From contig CAJXJE010000030.1 of NCBI GenBank assembly GCA_913054215.1, forward strand, positions 1 through 8,138: DNA of 8,138 nucleotides. The letters run 5' to 3'. The position numbers were made by a program, and so were the translations under genes. The stretch comes from an uncultured Candidatus Peregrinibacteria bacterium (lineage in GTDB: Bacteria > Patescibacteriota > Gracilibacteria > Peribacterales > Peribacteraceae). This document shows positions 1 to 5,620 of this stretch, piece after piece (positions within the stretch are counted from its first letter, which is position 1; each line of letters opens with the position of its first letter). The notes below the pieces were generated by a model that had not been told where the DNA came from, did no database searches, and saw nothing but the letters and a program-made list of their open reading frames with translations.

Positions 1-223
1 CGAAGAGAGAAAATTCTATTTGATAGGAAAGCAGTGTCAGCGGTATATAGAGCTCTGGGTCGAATGTGGTGAATGCGGCTGAGATGTTTTTGAAGGTCAA
101 CCCTTGAGCAATAGGATTCTTGGTAATCAGCAACGTATCATCATGTGCTTGAAAGTCATTACCCAGAGAAGGGGCATATGCCAAAGCCGTGATGGTGGCC
201 AGGGAAATAACCAGTTTTCGCAT
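1..223 (-). CDS. N-terminal fragment of a GT-C/TMTC-like membrane protein (partial, runs off left edge)
   Basis: Reading the minus strand from the ATG at 223 gives 74 open codons to the window edge with no stop. Residues 3-20 form a hydrophobic signal or first membrane segment. After it comes an HDD motif (residues 27-29), then a K-N-P, a GLTFKNI and an AFTTFD stretch, and an LTLLSYQIEF segment. This order (Asp-Asp loop, 'NP..GLT..N...AFTT', then 'PLT.LS') is typical of the first extracytoplasmic loop of large GT-C-fold membrane proteins with C-terminal TPRs, often annotated as tetratricopeptide or O-mannosyltransferase (TMTC/PMT-like) proteins. That would place it in protein glycosylation at the membrane, which is an inference because the catalytic body is outside the window. 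It is divergent from the response regulator gene. A TACAAT box ends 6 nt before the ATG, with no room for an SD. Confidence 0.6.
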   Translation of the reverse strand, partial: MRKLVISLATITALAYAPSLGNDFQAHDDTLLITKNPIAQGLTFKNISAAFTTFDPELYIPLTLLSYQIEFSLF

Positions 224-229
224 GTACAG

Positions 230-235
230 ATTGTA
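230..235 (-). promoter_or_regulatory. -10 box of a leaderless promoter for the left-edge membrane protein
   Basis: On the minus strand TACAAT (235 to 230) is followed by 6 nt and then the ATG at 223, so transcription should begin at or within a base or two of the start codon. The -35 is weak; the best candidate is TTGGCC (260 to 255) with a 19-nt spacer. The box lies inside a small inverted repeat, GTACA-GAT-TGTAC (224-236). Confidence 0.5.
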
Positions 236-262
236 CGATATTTTGCCCTAGAATGGCCAATA

Positions 263-291
263 TTGATTAAAATCATAAAAAACGGTATAAT
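263..291 (+). promoter_or_regulatory. Sigma70-type promoter, leaderless, for the response regulator
   Basis: TTGATT (263-268), a 17-nt spacer and a perfect TATAAT (286-291) make a strong promoter. The ATG of the downstream gene lies only 8 nt after the -10 box, so the transcript would have essentially no leader and no SD. The -35 overlaps a small palindrome, TGATT-AA-AATCA (264-275), which could be a regulator site. Confidence 0.75.
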
Positions 292-299
292 AGAGTGAA

Positions 300-671
300 A
301 TGACAAATACCAAAAGGATACTAGTTGTCGATGATGATGAAGCTCTGTGCACTGCATTAGAGGCAAAGTTCGGCAATAAAGGGTACGAAGTCACTATTTG
401 CAAAGATGGCGTGGAGTGCATGGAAATTCTTAAAAAAGAAAAATTCGATGCTATCTTGACTGATTTACACATGCCGAATTTAGATGGATTTGGTGTTCTA
501 GAACAGAGGGGAGAGACAGTAAACGCTGATGCTCCTCTGTATATTATTACGAATCTCGGAAGTGACCAGTATTGTGAGAAGGCTATGGATTTGGGAGCTA
601 AAAAGTGTTTTGTAAAATCACTCGTCACACTGCGTGATGTTGTAGAGATGGTACACCGAGAAATTACCTAA
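300..671 (+). CDS. Single-domain CheY-like response regulator
   Basis: This 123-residue protein is one receiver (REC) domain with no output domain. It has the acidic pocket (D11-D13 in VVDDDE), the phosphoacceptor D55 in LTDLHMPNLDG, the switch threonine T84 (YIITN) and the conserved lysine K106. The residue after the lysine is serine, not the usual proline. A stand-alone receiver normally acts by protein-protein contact (CheY/Spo0F/PilG type) or as a phosphorelay intermediate in the cytoplasm. No histidine kinase is adjacent; the sensor starting at 7737 and the pilT remnant at 4548 are possible functional relatives, by inference only. The start at 300 is fixed by the promoter: TATAAT ends 8 nt upstream. 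The stop codon (669-671) directly abuts the ligA stop on the other strand. Confidence 0.93.
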   Translation: MTNTKRILVVDDDEALCTALEAKFGNKGYEVTICKDGVECMEILKKEKFDAILTDLHMPNLDGFGVLEQRGETVNADAPLYIITNLGSDQYCEKAMDLGAKKCFVKSLVTLRDVVEMVHREIT

Positions 672-2807
672 TTACTGTAAGAGCGTTGTAAACTCCTCTT
701 CGCTGAGTACGTCTATGCCGAGCTCTTTTGCTTTATCGTATTTGCTTCCAGGATCTTCCCCCGCAAGGACGTAATCCGTCTTTTTGCTTACAGAAGAGCT
801 TACCTTCCCTCCACGATCTTTGATCATCTTCTTAGCTTCTTCTCGGCCAAGAGAGGGGAGCGTCCCCGTAAGAACAAAGATCTTTCCAGTGAGAGTCTGT
901 GGTGCGTAACTCCCTTCTAGTTGTACGGCAATGACTCCCGCATTTTCAAATTTATGGAGCAGGGCTCGGTTGTCTTCTTCGGCTATCCAGCTACACAGTG
1001 ACTCAGCCACCACTCCTCCAATACCATCAATCACAGAAAGATCTTCTGTAGTTTGTGCCTGCAAGGTGATTGCAATGTCTGCCATGGTAATACCGTTGAT
1101 CTTTACAGAAGTTTTTTCTGCTCCAAAGAGTGTTGCCTGCACCCCCATCGATTGGTCCTTTTCGATGGTCAATTCACTCTTTGGCCACTTAAGTCTCTGT
1201 GCCAAAATCTCTGCAGTTTCTCTACCGATATGACGAATGCCAAGGGCAAACAGAAACCGATCTAGAGGTACATGTTTTGCGCCCTCTATAGCCGAAAGTA
1301 CGTTCTCTGTCTTCTTCTCTTTAAACAGCGGTAGCCCGATAAGTACGTCATACGTGAGATAGAAAATATCTGCTGCATCGGAGACGAGTTCTTGTTCCAA
1401 CAGCTCATCAATGGTTTCTTTACCAAACCCTTCGATGTTAAACGCATATCGTGATACCAAATGTTCAATTTTTTCTTGGCGCACTGCACCGCAATTATTA
1501 TTCGGACAACGGTGTACTGCTTCACCCTCTGGTCGTATCAACTCTCCATCACAACTAGGGCAGTGGTGTGGAAAGTAAAAAGCACGCGAGTTGTCTGGTC
1601 GAAGATTGGTCATCACTTTCACAACTTCTGGAATAATATCTCCTGCTTTCTGGACGACAACCGTGTCGCCTATGCGCACATCCAGCCGCTCAATTTCATC
1701 TGCATTATGCAGTGTTGCTCTGGTCACAGTTGTCCCTGCTAGGGCCGTTGGACTCAGGTGTGCAACAGGAGTTATGGCTCCAGTTCGCCCTACTTGCAAT
1801 TGAATATCCAAAATCTGTGCTGTTTTTTGTTCTGCGGGGAACTTATAAGCGCGGGCCCAACGCGGAGCCTTAGCAGTCGAACCGAGATCTCGCTGCCGCT
1901 GTTTACTGTTTACTTTAATGACAATGCCATCGATGTCGTACGGAAGATTGTCTCTCTTCTTTTGAAAATTGTCGTACATTGTTTCGATGTCTTTCAAACT
2001 CTTTAAAAGTTTCAGTTCGGTATTTATGGGAATGCCACAGCTTTGAATAAATTCCATCAACTCTTGTTGCGTCTCGATACCCAGTGCATCAGTCGTCTCT
2101 TTTCCAAGTTCATAACAAAAGATGGCGAGCTTTCTTCCTGCAGCAACTTTGGGGTCCAATTGCCGTAAACTCCCTGCTGCTGCATTACGTGGATTAGCGA
2201 ACTTTTCGGCTTCCTCTAGGGCTGAATTCAATTCATCTAATGCAGATTTAGGCATGTAGACCTCTCCAGAAACTTCGATGAACTGCGGTCCATCTTTACG
2301 ACCTGTCGTAAACGATAAGGGAACAGATTCAATCGTTTTGACGGAGTGGGTGACATCTTCTCCTTGAATTCCGTTACCTCTTGTCACTGCTCGCAACAGT
2401 GCATAGTGACTGCCACTGCGCTCATAGATCAGTGTGACATTTAGCCCATCAATTTTCAGTTCTGTGAGAAAAGCAAAATCAACATTCTCTTTTCCAAGTG
2501 CACGTTCCATTTGATCGATCCAGTCCAGTAGCTCCTCATGGGAAAAGGCATCAGTAAGCGATTCTTTTGGGGTAAGGTGTGCAATTTTAGGCAGTCTTCC
2601 ATCCAGCGGGGCCCCGACGCGTTGCGTAGGAGAGTCTGGTGTAATAATTTCTGGGTGCTCTTTTTCCAGTGCAATCAATTCTTGTTTCAGTGCATCACGT
2701 ACATCTTCGGATGCCTCCTCTTTATCGTCGATGAAGTACGCTTTATTCAATCTCCAGATTTCATCACGGAGTTTTTCAGCACGGTTCTGTATATCAGAAA
2801 TACTCAT
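672..2807 (-). CDS. ligA: NAD-dependent DNA ligase LigA
   Basis: This 711-residue protein seals nicks between Okazaki fragments and in repair, using NAD+ as the adenylate donor. It has every LigA part in order: the N-terminal Ia domain (about 1-70), the adenylation domain with the reactive lysine K118 in ELKIDG, the OB fold (about 320-405), a Cys4 zinc finger (C416, C419, C434, C439), helix-hairpin-helix repeats (about 450-638, with LGIRHIGRETA and IDGIGGVVAES) and a C-terminal BRCT domain (about 639-711). It is somewhat longer than the usual ~670 residues because about 45-50 extra residues (about 540-590) sit inside the HhH region. It starts at the ATG at 2807, where TATAAT lies 6 nt upstream and there is no SD. 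It converges on the response regulator with no intergenic base and is divergent from the HTTM operon. Confidence 0.98.
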   Translation of the reverse strand: MSISDIQNRAEKLRDEIWRLNKAYFIDDKEEASEDVRDALKQELIALEKEHPEIITPDSPTQRVGAPLDGRLPKIAHLTPKESLTDAFSHEELLDWIDQMERALGKENVDFAFLTELKIDGLNVTLIYERSGSHYALLRAVTRGNGIQGEDVTHSVKTIESVPLSFTTGRKDGPQFIEVSGEVYMPKSALDELNSALEEAEKFANPRNAAAGSLRQLDPKVAAGRKLAIFCYELGKETTDALGIETQQELMEFIQSCGIPINTELKLLKSLKDIETMYDNFQKKRDNLPYDIDGIVIKVNSKQRQRDLGSTAKAPRWARAYKFPAEQKTAQILDIQLQVGRTGAITPVAHLSPTALAGTTVTRATLHNADEIERLDVRIGDTVVVQKAGDIIPEVVKVMTNLRPDNSRAFYFPHHCPSCDGELIRPEGEAVHRCPNNNCGAVRQEKIEHLVSRYAFNIEGFGKETIDELLEQELVSDAADIFYLTYDVLIGLPLFKEKKTENVLSAIEGAKHVPLDRFLFALGIRHIGRETAEILAQRLKWPKSELTIEKDQSMGVQATLFGAEKTSVKINGITMADIAITLQAQTTEDLSVIDGIGGVVAESLCSWIAEEDNRALLHKFENAGVIAVQLEGSYAPQTLTGKIFVLTGTLPSLGREEAKKMIKDRGGKVSSSVSKKTDYVLAGEDPGSKYDKAKELGIDVLSEEEFTTLLQ

Positions 2808-2813
2808 ATTTTG

Positions 2814-2819
2814 ATTATA
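2814..2819 (-). promoter_or_regulatory. -10 box of the leaderless ligA promoter
   Basis: On the minus strand a perfect TATAAT (2819 to 2814) is followed by CAAAAT and then the ligA ATG. The predicted transcription start is at or next to the start codon. No good -35 is visible at 17 nt; that region lies at the start of the divergent gene. Confidence 0.6.
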
Positions 2820-2829
2820 CCCATTGCTC

Positions 2830-2835
2830 TACAAT
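2830..2835 (+). promoter_or_regulatory. -10 box of the leaderless promoter for the HTTM operon
   Basis: TACAAT (2830-2835) is followed by 6 nt and then the ATG at 2842. It lies 10 bp from the ligA -10 box and points the other way, so both promoters share a 34-bp gap and each -35 region must lie at or inside the opposite gene. Confidence 0.5.
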
Positions 2836-2841
2836 ACAGAT

Positions 2842-3327
2842 ATGAATTTGAAGAGTACGTTGCAGCAACTGGTGGTCATCGTTTTTATAGCCGCTACGGT
2901 ATCTGGCATGAGCTACACACTCTTTCGGTATAAACTCCCAGGCGTACCGCGCAGTTTACGGCAATGGAGTTATGGAATGATGGCACCGTATCAGACCTAT
3001 AGAACGCATAATGAAGGACTAACGGCAGAGGGAAAACGTGCAGATGGCCTGTGGGCAATCATCAACATGGATGCATACCTCCCCTTTATTAGAGGGGAGC
3101 GTGCTATGCGATCATACCTCCTGACGTTCCGTGCACAGGGAGACCAAGTACTTGATCAAAAGTATCGAGAGTTTGCACATCATATTGCGCGACTTGAATC
3201 TGATCGGGGAAGACCGTGGGATGAAATCCGACTGACAATACAGGAGTGGCCGATGTCTCCTGCGGGGTATGAGTATCTTCGACATGATCCATTTATCGAA
3301 AGCACATTCCTCGTTCAGATTCCATGA
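2842..3327 (+). CDS. Single-pass membrane protein, companion of the HTTM protein (SdpA/DUF5819-like)
   Basis: This 161-residue protein has one N-terminal membrane anchor (residues about 8-28) and an extracytoplasmic domain. Soon after the anchor is a Q-W-S-Y-G-M-M-A-P-Y block (41-50), reminiscent of the 'W.mFAP.P' motif in DUF5819/SdpA-type proteins encoded next to HTTM proteins. I do not recognise the rest (conserved-looking WDEIRLTIQEWP around 126-137). The ATG at 2842 is preferred over an in-frame TTG at 2824, because TACAAT ends 6 nt before the ATG and overlaps the coding sequence if the TTG is used. The gene overlaps the HTTM gene by ATGA (3324-3327), so the two are co-translated and probably form one complex. 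The SdpA likeness is an inference from motif and context. Confidence 0.75.
   Translation: MNLKSTLQQLVVIVFIAATVSGMSYTLFRYKLPGVPRSLRQWSYGMMAPYQTYRTHNEGLTAEGKRADGLWAIINMDAYLPFIRGERAMRSYLLTFRAQGDQVLDQKYREFAHHIARLESDRGRPWDEIRLTIQEWPMSPAGYEYLRHDPFIESTFLVQIP
3079..3099 (+). other. Strong GC-rich hairpin inside a coding region
   Basis: CTCCCCT (3079-3085) and AGGGGAG (3093-3099) are perfect 7-bp inverted arms. One more G-U and one A-T pair are possible inside, leaving a 3-nt loop. There is no following T tract, so it is not a standard intrinsic terminator. It encodes part of a Y-L-P-F-I-R-G-E-R stretch of the one-TM protein. Confidence 0.5.
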
Positions 3328-4238
3328 AGCAAAAAATGCATCCTTGGGATAGCTTTTGGCACCGCAGCGTGCCACCACATGCACTGGCGTTTACACGCAT
3401 TGCACTTGGGCTCTATCTCCTCGTATATGCAGGGCTCTACCTACCGCATCTGGGCATGCTCTTTTCCAATGAAGGACTCGTGATGCCCCTCTATCTTGAT
3501 CGATTTCCTGCATTCAGCTTTTTCTTGTCACCCCCGTCGCCCCCAGTAGTTCACATCATCTATGCACTATACATGCTCTGTATGGTCGGCATAACGCTCG
3601 GATTCTGGTTCCACCTCTCCACATTTGGAACACTCCTCGGCAGTTTGTACATTTGGCAACTGCAGTTACATGGATTTGCGACATCCTACAATCGTATTCT
3701 TCTTCTCTGCTTGATTGTTATATTCTTTAGTGGAGCACACCGCACGTTCTCACTCGACCAACGCAAGCGCAGCGGATCATTCTTTGATTGGGAACCTATC
3801 AGCATCTTGCCGCAGCGACTTATCACATTGCAGATTACTGCAACATTTCTCGGTGTTGCTTTGCAAAAACTATGGTTGCCACACTGGCAGAGCGGGGAAA
3901 TACTTGCGTATTCGTACATCAGTCGTTGGGCTACTCCCGTAGCCAGATGGTATGCGCAACTTCCACTGACACTGCGGCATTACGATAGTGTGGTGTGGGT
4001 GGTAAAAATTCTTGAAATCCTATGCGCAGTTACTATTTGGATTCCGCGCTTGCGCATAGTGTCTATCCTCTTTCTTTCTTCATTTTTAGTCCTGGTTGGT
4101 GTGATGCTTTCTATCTGGTGGTTTGTATTCATCATTCCTGCATTTGTGATGTTTTATAGGCCTGAAGACGTACTTTTGTGGTTTCATAAACAGTGGGGAG
4201 ATCGTATTTCCAAAGATCCAGTAAAACTTACAAAATAA
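3324..4238 (+). CDS. HTTM-domain multipass membrane protein (vitamin K-dependent carboxylase-like / SdpB-like)
   Basis: This 304-residue protein has about seven membrane segments (roughly 22-40, 75-96, 101-115, 124-138, 165-184, 223-241 and 245-279). The pattern fits the HTTM domain shared by vitamin K-dependent gamma-carboxylases and the SdpB family: an N-terminal FTRIALGLYLLVYAG helix, a G-L-V-M-P periplasmic loop (51-55), and a Y-N-R-I-L-L-L helix followed by S-G-A-H-R-T-F-S-L-D (136-145). It lacks the extra C-terminal domain of true carboxylases, so carboxylation is not supported. In Bacillus, SdpA and SdpB help mature the SdpC toxin; no SdpC-like peptide gene is visible here. Translation begins at an ATG overlapping the previous stop as ATGA, with no SD, implying translational coupling. 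Confidence 0.8.
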   Translation: MKQKMHPWDSFWHRSVPPHALAFTRIALGLYLLVYAGLYLPHLGMLFSNEGLVMPLYLDRFPAFSFFLSPPSPPVVHIIYALYMLCMVGITLGFWFHLSTFGTLLGSLYIWQLQLHGFATSYNRILLLCLIVIFFSGAHRTFSLDQRKRSGSFFDWEPISILPQRLITLQITATFLGVALQKLWLPHWQSGEILAYSYISRWATPVARWYAQLPLTLRHYDSVVWVVKILEILCAVTIWIPRLRIVSILFLSSFLVLVGVMLSIWWFVFIIPAFVMFYRPEDVLLWFHKQWGDRISKDPVKLTK

Positions 4239-4254
4239 CGCAATAATACATTTT

Positions 4255-4295
4255 TGCAATTTGACAGTTGCATTCTGCTGAAAATCAATCAATAT
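4255..4295 (+). promoter_or_regulatory. Possible promoter region for the small chorismate-mutase-like gene
   Basis: A perfect TTGACA (4261-4266) lies in the 64-bp gap, flanked by a small inverted repeat (TGCAA 4255-4259, TTGCA 4268-4272). No convincing -10 lies 16-18 nt downstream. A weak CAATAT (4290-4295) ends 7 nt before the ATG at 4303, which would fit the leaderless spacing seen elsewhere but needs a different -35 (TTGCAT, 4268-4273). No SD precedes the ATG. The gene could also be read through from the HTTM operon. Confidence 0.3.
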
Positions 4296-4302
4296 CACCG
4301 CC

Positions 4303-4533
4303 ATGATGACACTTGTAGATATCAAAGAGCAGCTGGAAGCTATCGATCACAAAATTATCAATTTGCTAGAAGAGAGAACACACCTGTGTTCAGGTCACTA
4401 TCTTGGTTCAGATGAAGAGGTGGAAATCCTTTCCCTTTGGCTAGAGGAAGCCGCTGAAAAGGGACTCGACGATGTCAGGATGGAGAAGATCGCAAAATTA
4501 GTGATCACTATGTGCAGAGACTCCGCAGAATAG
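4303..4533 (+). CDS. Small chorismate-mutase-fold (AroQ type) protein, probably non-catalytic
   Basis: This 76-residue, all-helical, acidic protein has the first-helix pattern of AroQ chorismate mutases: IKEQLEAIDHKIINLLEER (7-25) matches 'LR..ID.iD..il.LL.eR'. The C-terminal part (about 48-72) matches the 'A...GLd...i..i...I...cR' helix of the same fold. Key catalytic positions look altered. The first Arg is Lys (K8), the central Lys is absent from the short loop at 29-36, and the Arg of the Arg-Glu pair and the final Gln are not evident; only the Arg at R25 is clear. Prephenate synthesis is therefore unlikely, and no aromatic pathway gene is nearby. The first of two ATGs (4303, 4306) is used here. 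It ends inside the pilT SD, so it is translationally coupled to pilT. Confidence 0.6.
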   Translation: MMTLVDIKEQLEAIDHKIINLLEERTHLCSGHYLGSDEEVEILSLWLEEAAEKGLDDVRMEKIAKLVITMCRDSAE

Positions 4534-4536
4534 GAG
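4532..4536 (+). promoter_or_regulatory. Ribosome binding site (AGGAG) for pilT
   Basis: AGGAG overlaps the TAG stop of the upstream gene and lies 11 nt before an in-frame TTG (4548), or 8 nt before an in-frame ATT (4545). It is the clearest SD in the window, in front of an internal operon gene, whereas first genes lack one. It favours a start near 4548 over the in-frame ATG at 4512, which has no SD and lies inside the upstream gene. Confidence 0.55.
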
Positions 4537-4547
4537 AAAACGGCATT

Positions 4548-5587
4548 TTGAGATATAACAAGAGGCTGAGTTCTGTTGCAAATACCATCTTCAATAAGGC
4601 TGCCAAAGCGGGAGCTTCCGACGTGCATATTGCCGTGGGCAGCCCAATTATCTTTCGTATCAATGGCGAGCTGCAACATCAAGGGAAGCAAAAGAATACG
4701 GTGACTAAAGTTGAATCATTTATCAGAGGTGTATTAGGTGGCAACGGAGTATAAAAAATTTAAAGAACGCAAAGAACTCGACGCGAGTTACAGCACAGCG
4801 AATGGAGTGCGATTGCGTATCAACTGTCACTACAAGAGGGGAAACCCGAGCTTGTCTGCACGTATCATTCCTAACATAGTGCCAAAGCTCGAAGATATTG
4901 GCCTTGAGGAACTGGAGTATCTTTGTGATGAGACCGACGGACTCATACTCTTTATCGGACCAACTGGTGCAGGAAAATCCACATCACTCGCTGCAATGGT
5001 TCAACACATTGCTCTACATAAGGGTGGAAACATTGTTACATTAGAAGACCCTATCGAGTTTATCTTTACCAGCGAGAAAGGTCTGATACGACAGCGGCAA
5101 CTTGGTACAGATTTTCATGAGTTCCCTGCAGCGCTTCGTGGCGTACTACGCCAAGACCCAAACATTATTGTGGTAGGAGAAATGCGCGACCTTGAGACTA
5201 TTGCTGCAGCCCTAACTCTTGCAGAGACAGGGCACCTCGTCTTTGCCACATTGCACACGCCAAACGCTGTACAAACGGTAGACCGTATTGTGGACGTTTT
5301 CCCGCCTTTTCAGCAGCAGCAGATCCGTACGCAGCCTTTCCCTCTCTCTTCGTGCCATCGTCGCGCAGAGGCTAGTACCGTGCGTTCACGGAGGTCGTAT
5401 CGCCCAGCGCGAGGTACTGATCAACACTACTGCCGTTGCAAACATCATCCGAGATAACCGCGCACAGGAGCTAAAATCTGTTCTTCAGACTGGTTGTGAT
5501 ACCGGAATGTGCACGTTTGCGAAGCATGCCAAAGAGCTGCTTCGGGATGGGCAAATAGATAAAGAGACCTATGAATGGACGAAGTAG
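4548..5587 (+). pseudogene. pilT: Twitching motility ATPase PilT with two +1 frameshifts
   Basis: PilT is the cytoplasmic hexameric ATPase that retracts type IV pili. Three consecutive reading frames together give a full-length family member: an N-terminal GASDVHIAVGSP segment (frame of 4548, ending at a stop at 4752-4754), the ATPase core (next frame, 4738-5457), and the C-terminal part beginning LSLSLRAIVAQRLV (third frame, 5336-5587). The core has Walker A GPTGAGKS (from about 4957), the Asp-box TLEDPIEF, Walker B IIVVGEMRD and the His-box TGHLVFATLHT. Removing one G at 4737/4738 and one C at 5335/5336 restores about 345 residues, the normal PilT length. The start is probably TTG 4548 behind AGGAG. 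This is either a pseudogene, assembly or sequencing error, or (least likely) recoding. The well-kept motifs argue that any decay is recent. Confidence 0.85.
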
Positions 5588-5620
5588 TGGGGTGAGGTAA
5601 GTTGTTCCAAATCAATTCTA

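Noticed and set aside
104..298. Plus-strand 64-codon open frame upstream of the response regulator
   Set aside because: It overlaps the minus-strand membrane protein fragment and the promoter region. Its translation has no recognisable motif, while the minus-strand reading matches a known family.
2824..2841. TTG start at 2824 for the one-TM protein
   Set aside because: The TACAAT -10 box (2830-2835) would fall inside the coding sequence. The ATG at 2842 fits the 6-nt leaderless spacing.
3324..4238. True vitamin K-dependent gamma-carboxylase
   Set aside because: Only the HTTM membrane domain is present; the lumenal C-terminal domain of real carboxylases is missing.
4261..4266. Perfect TTGACA as a confident -35 for the chorismate-mutase-like gene
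   Set aside because: No acceptable -10 lies 16-18 nt downstream, so only a low-confidence promoter is recorded.
4512..4547. ATG at 4512 as the pilT start
   Set aside because: It has no SD, lies inside the upstream gene, and adds residues not expected at a PilT N-terminus. TTG 4548 follows an AGGAG and gives the normal family length.
5310..5322. CAG triplet repeat as a microsatellite
   Set aside because: The four CAG codons encode the conserved Gln run of PilT (PPFQQQQIRTQ), so this is coding conservation, not repeat expansion.
4737..5336. Programmed +1 frameshifting to make full-length PilT
   Set aside because: Neither site resembles the prfB-type signal (SD, slippery codon, stop). Two independent programmed shifts in one bacterial gene would be extraordinary; indels are simpler.
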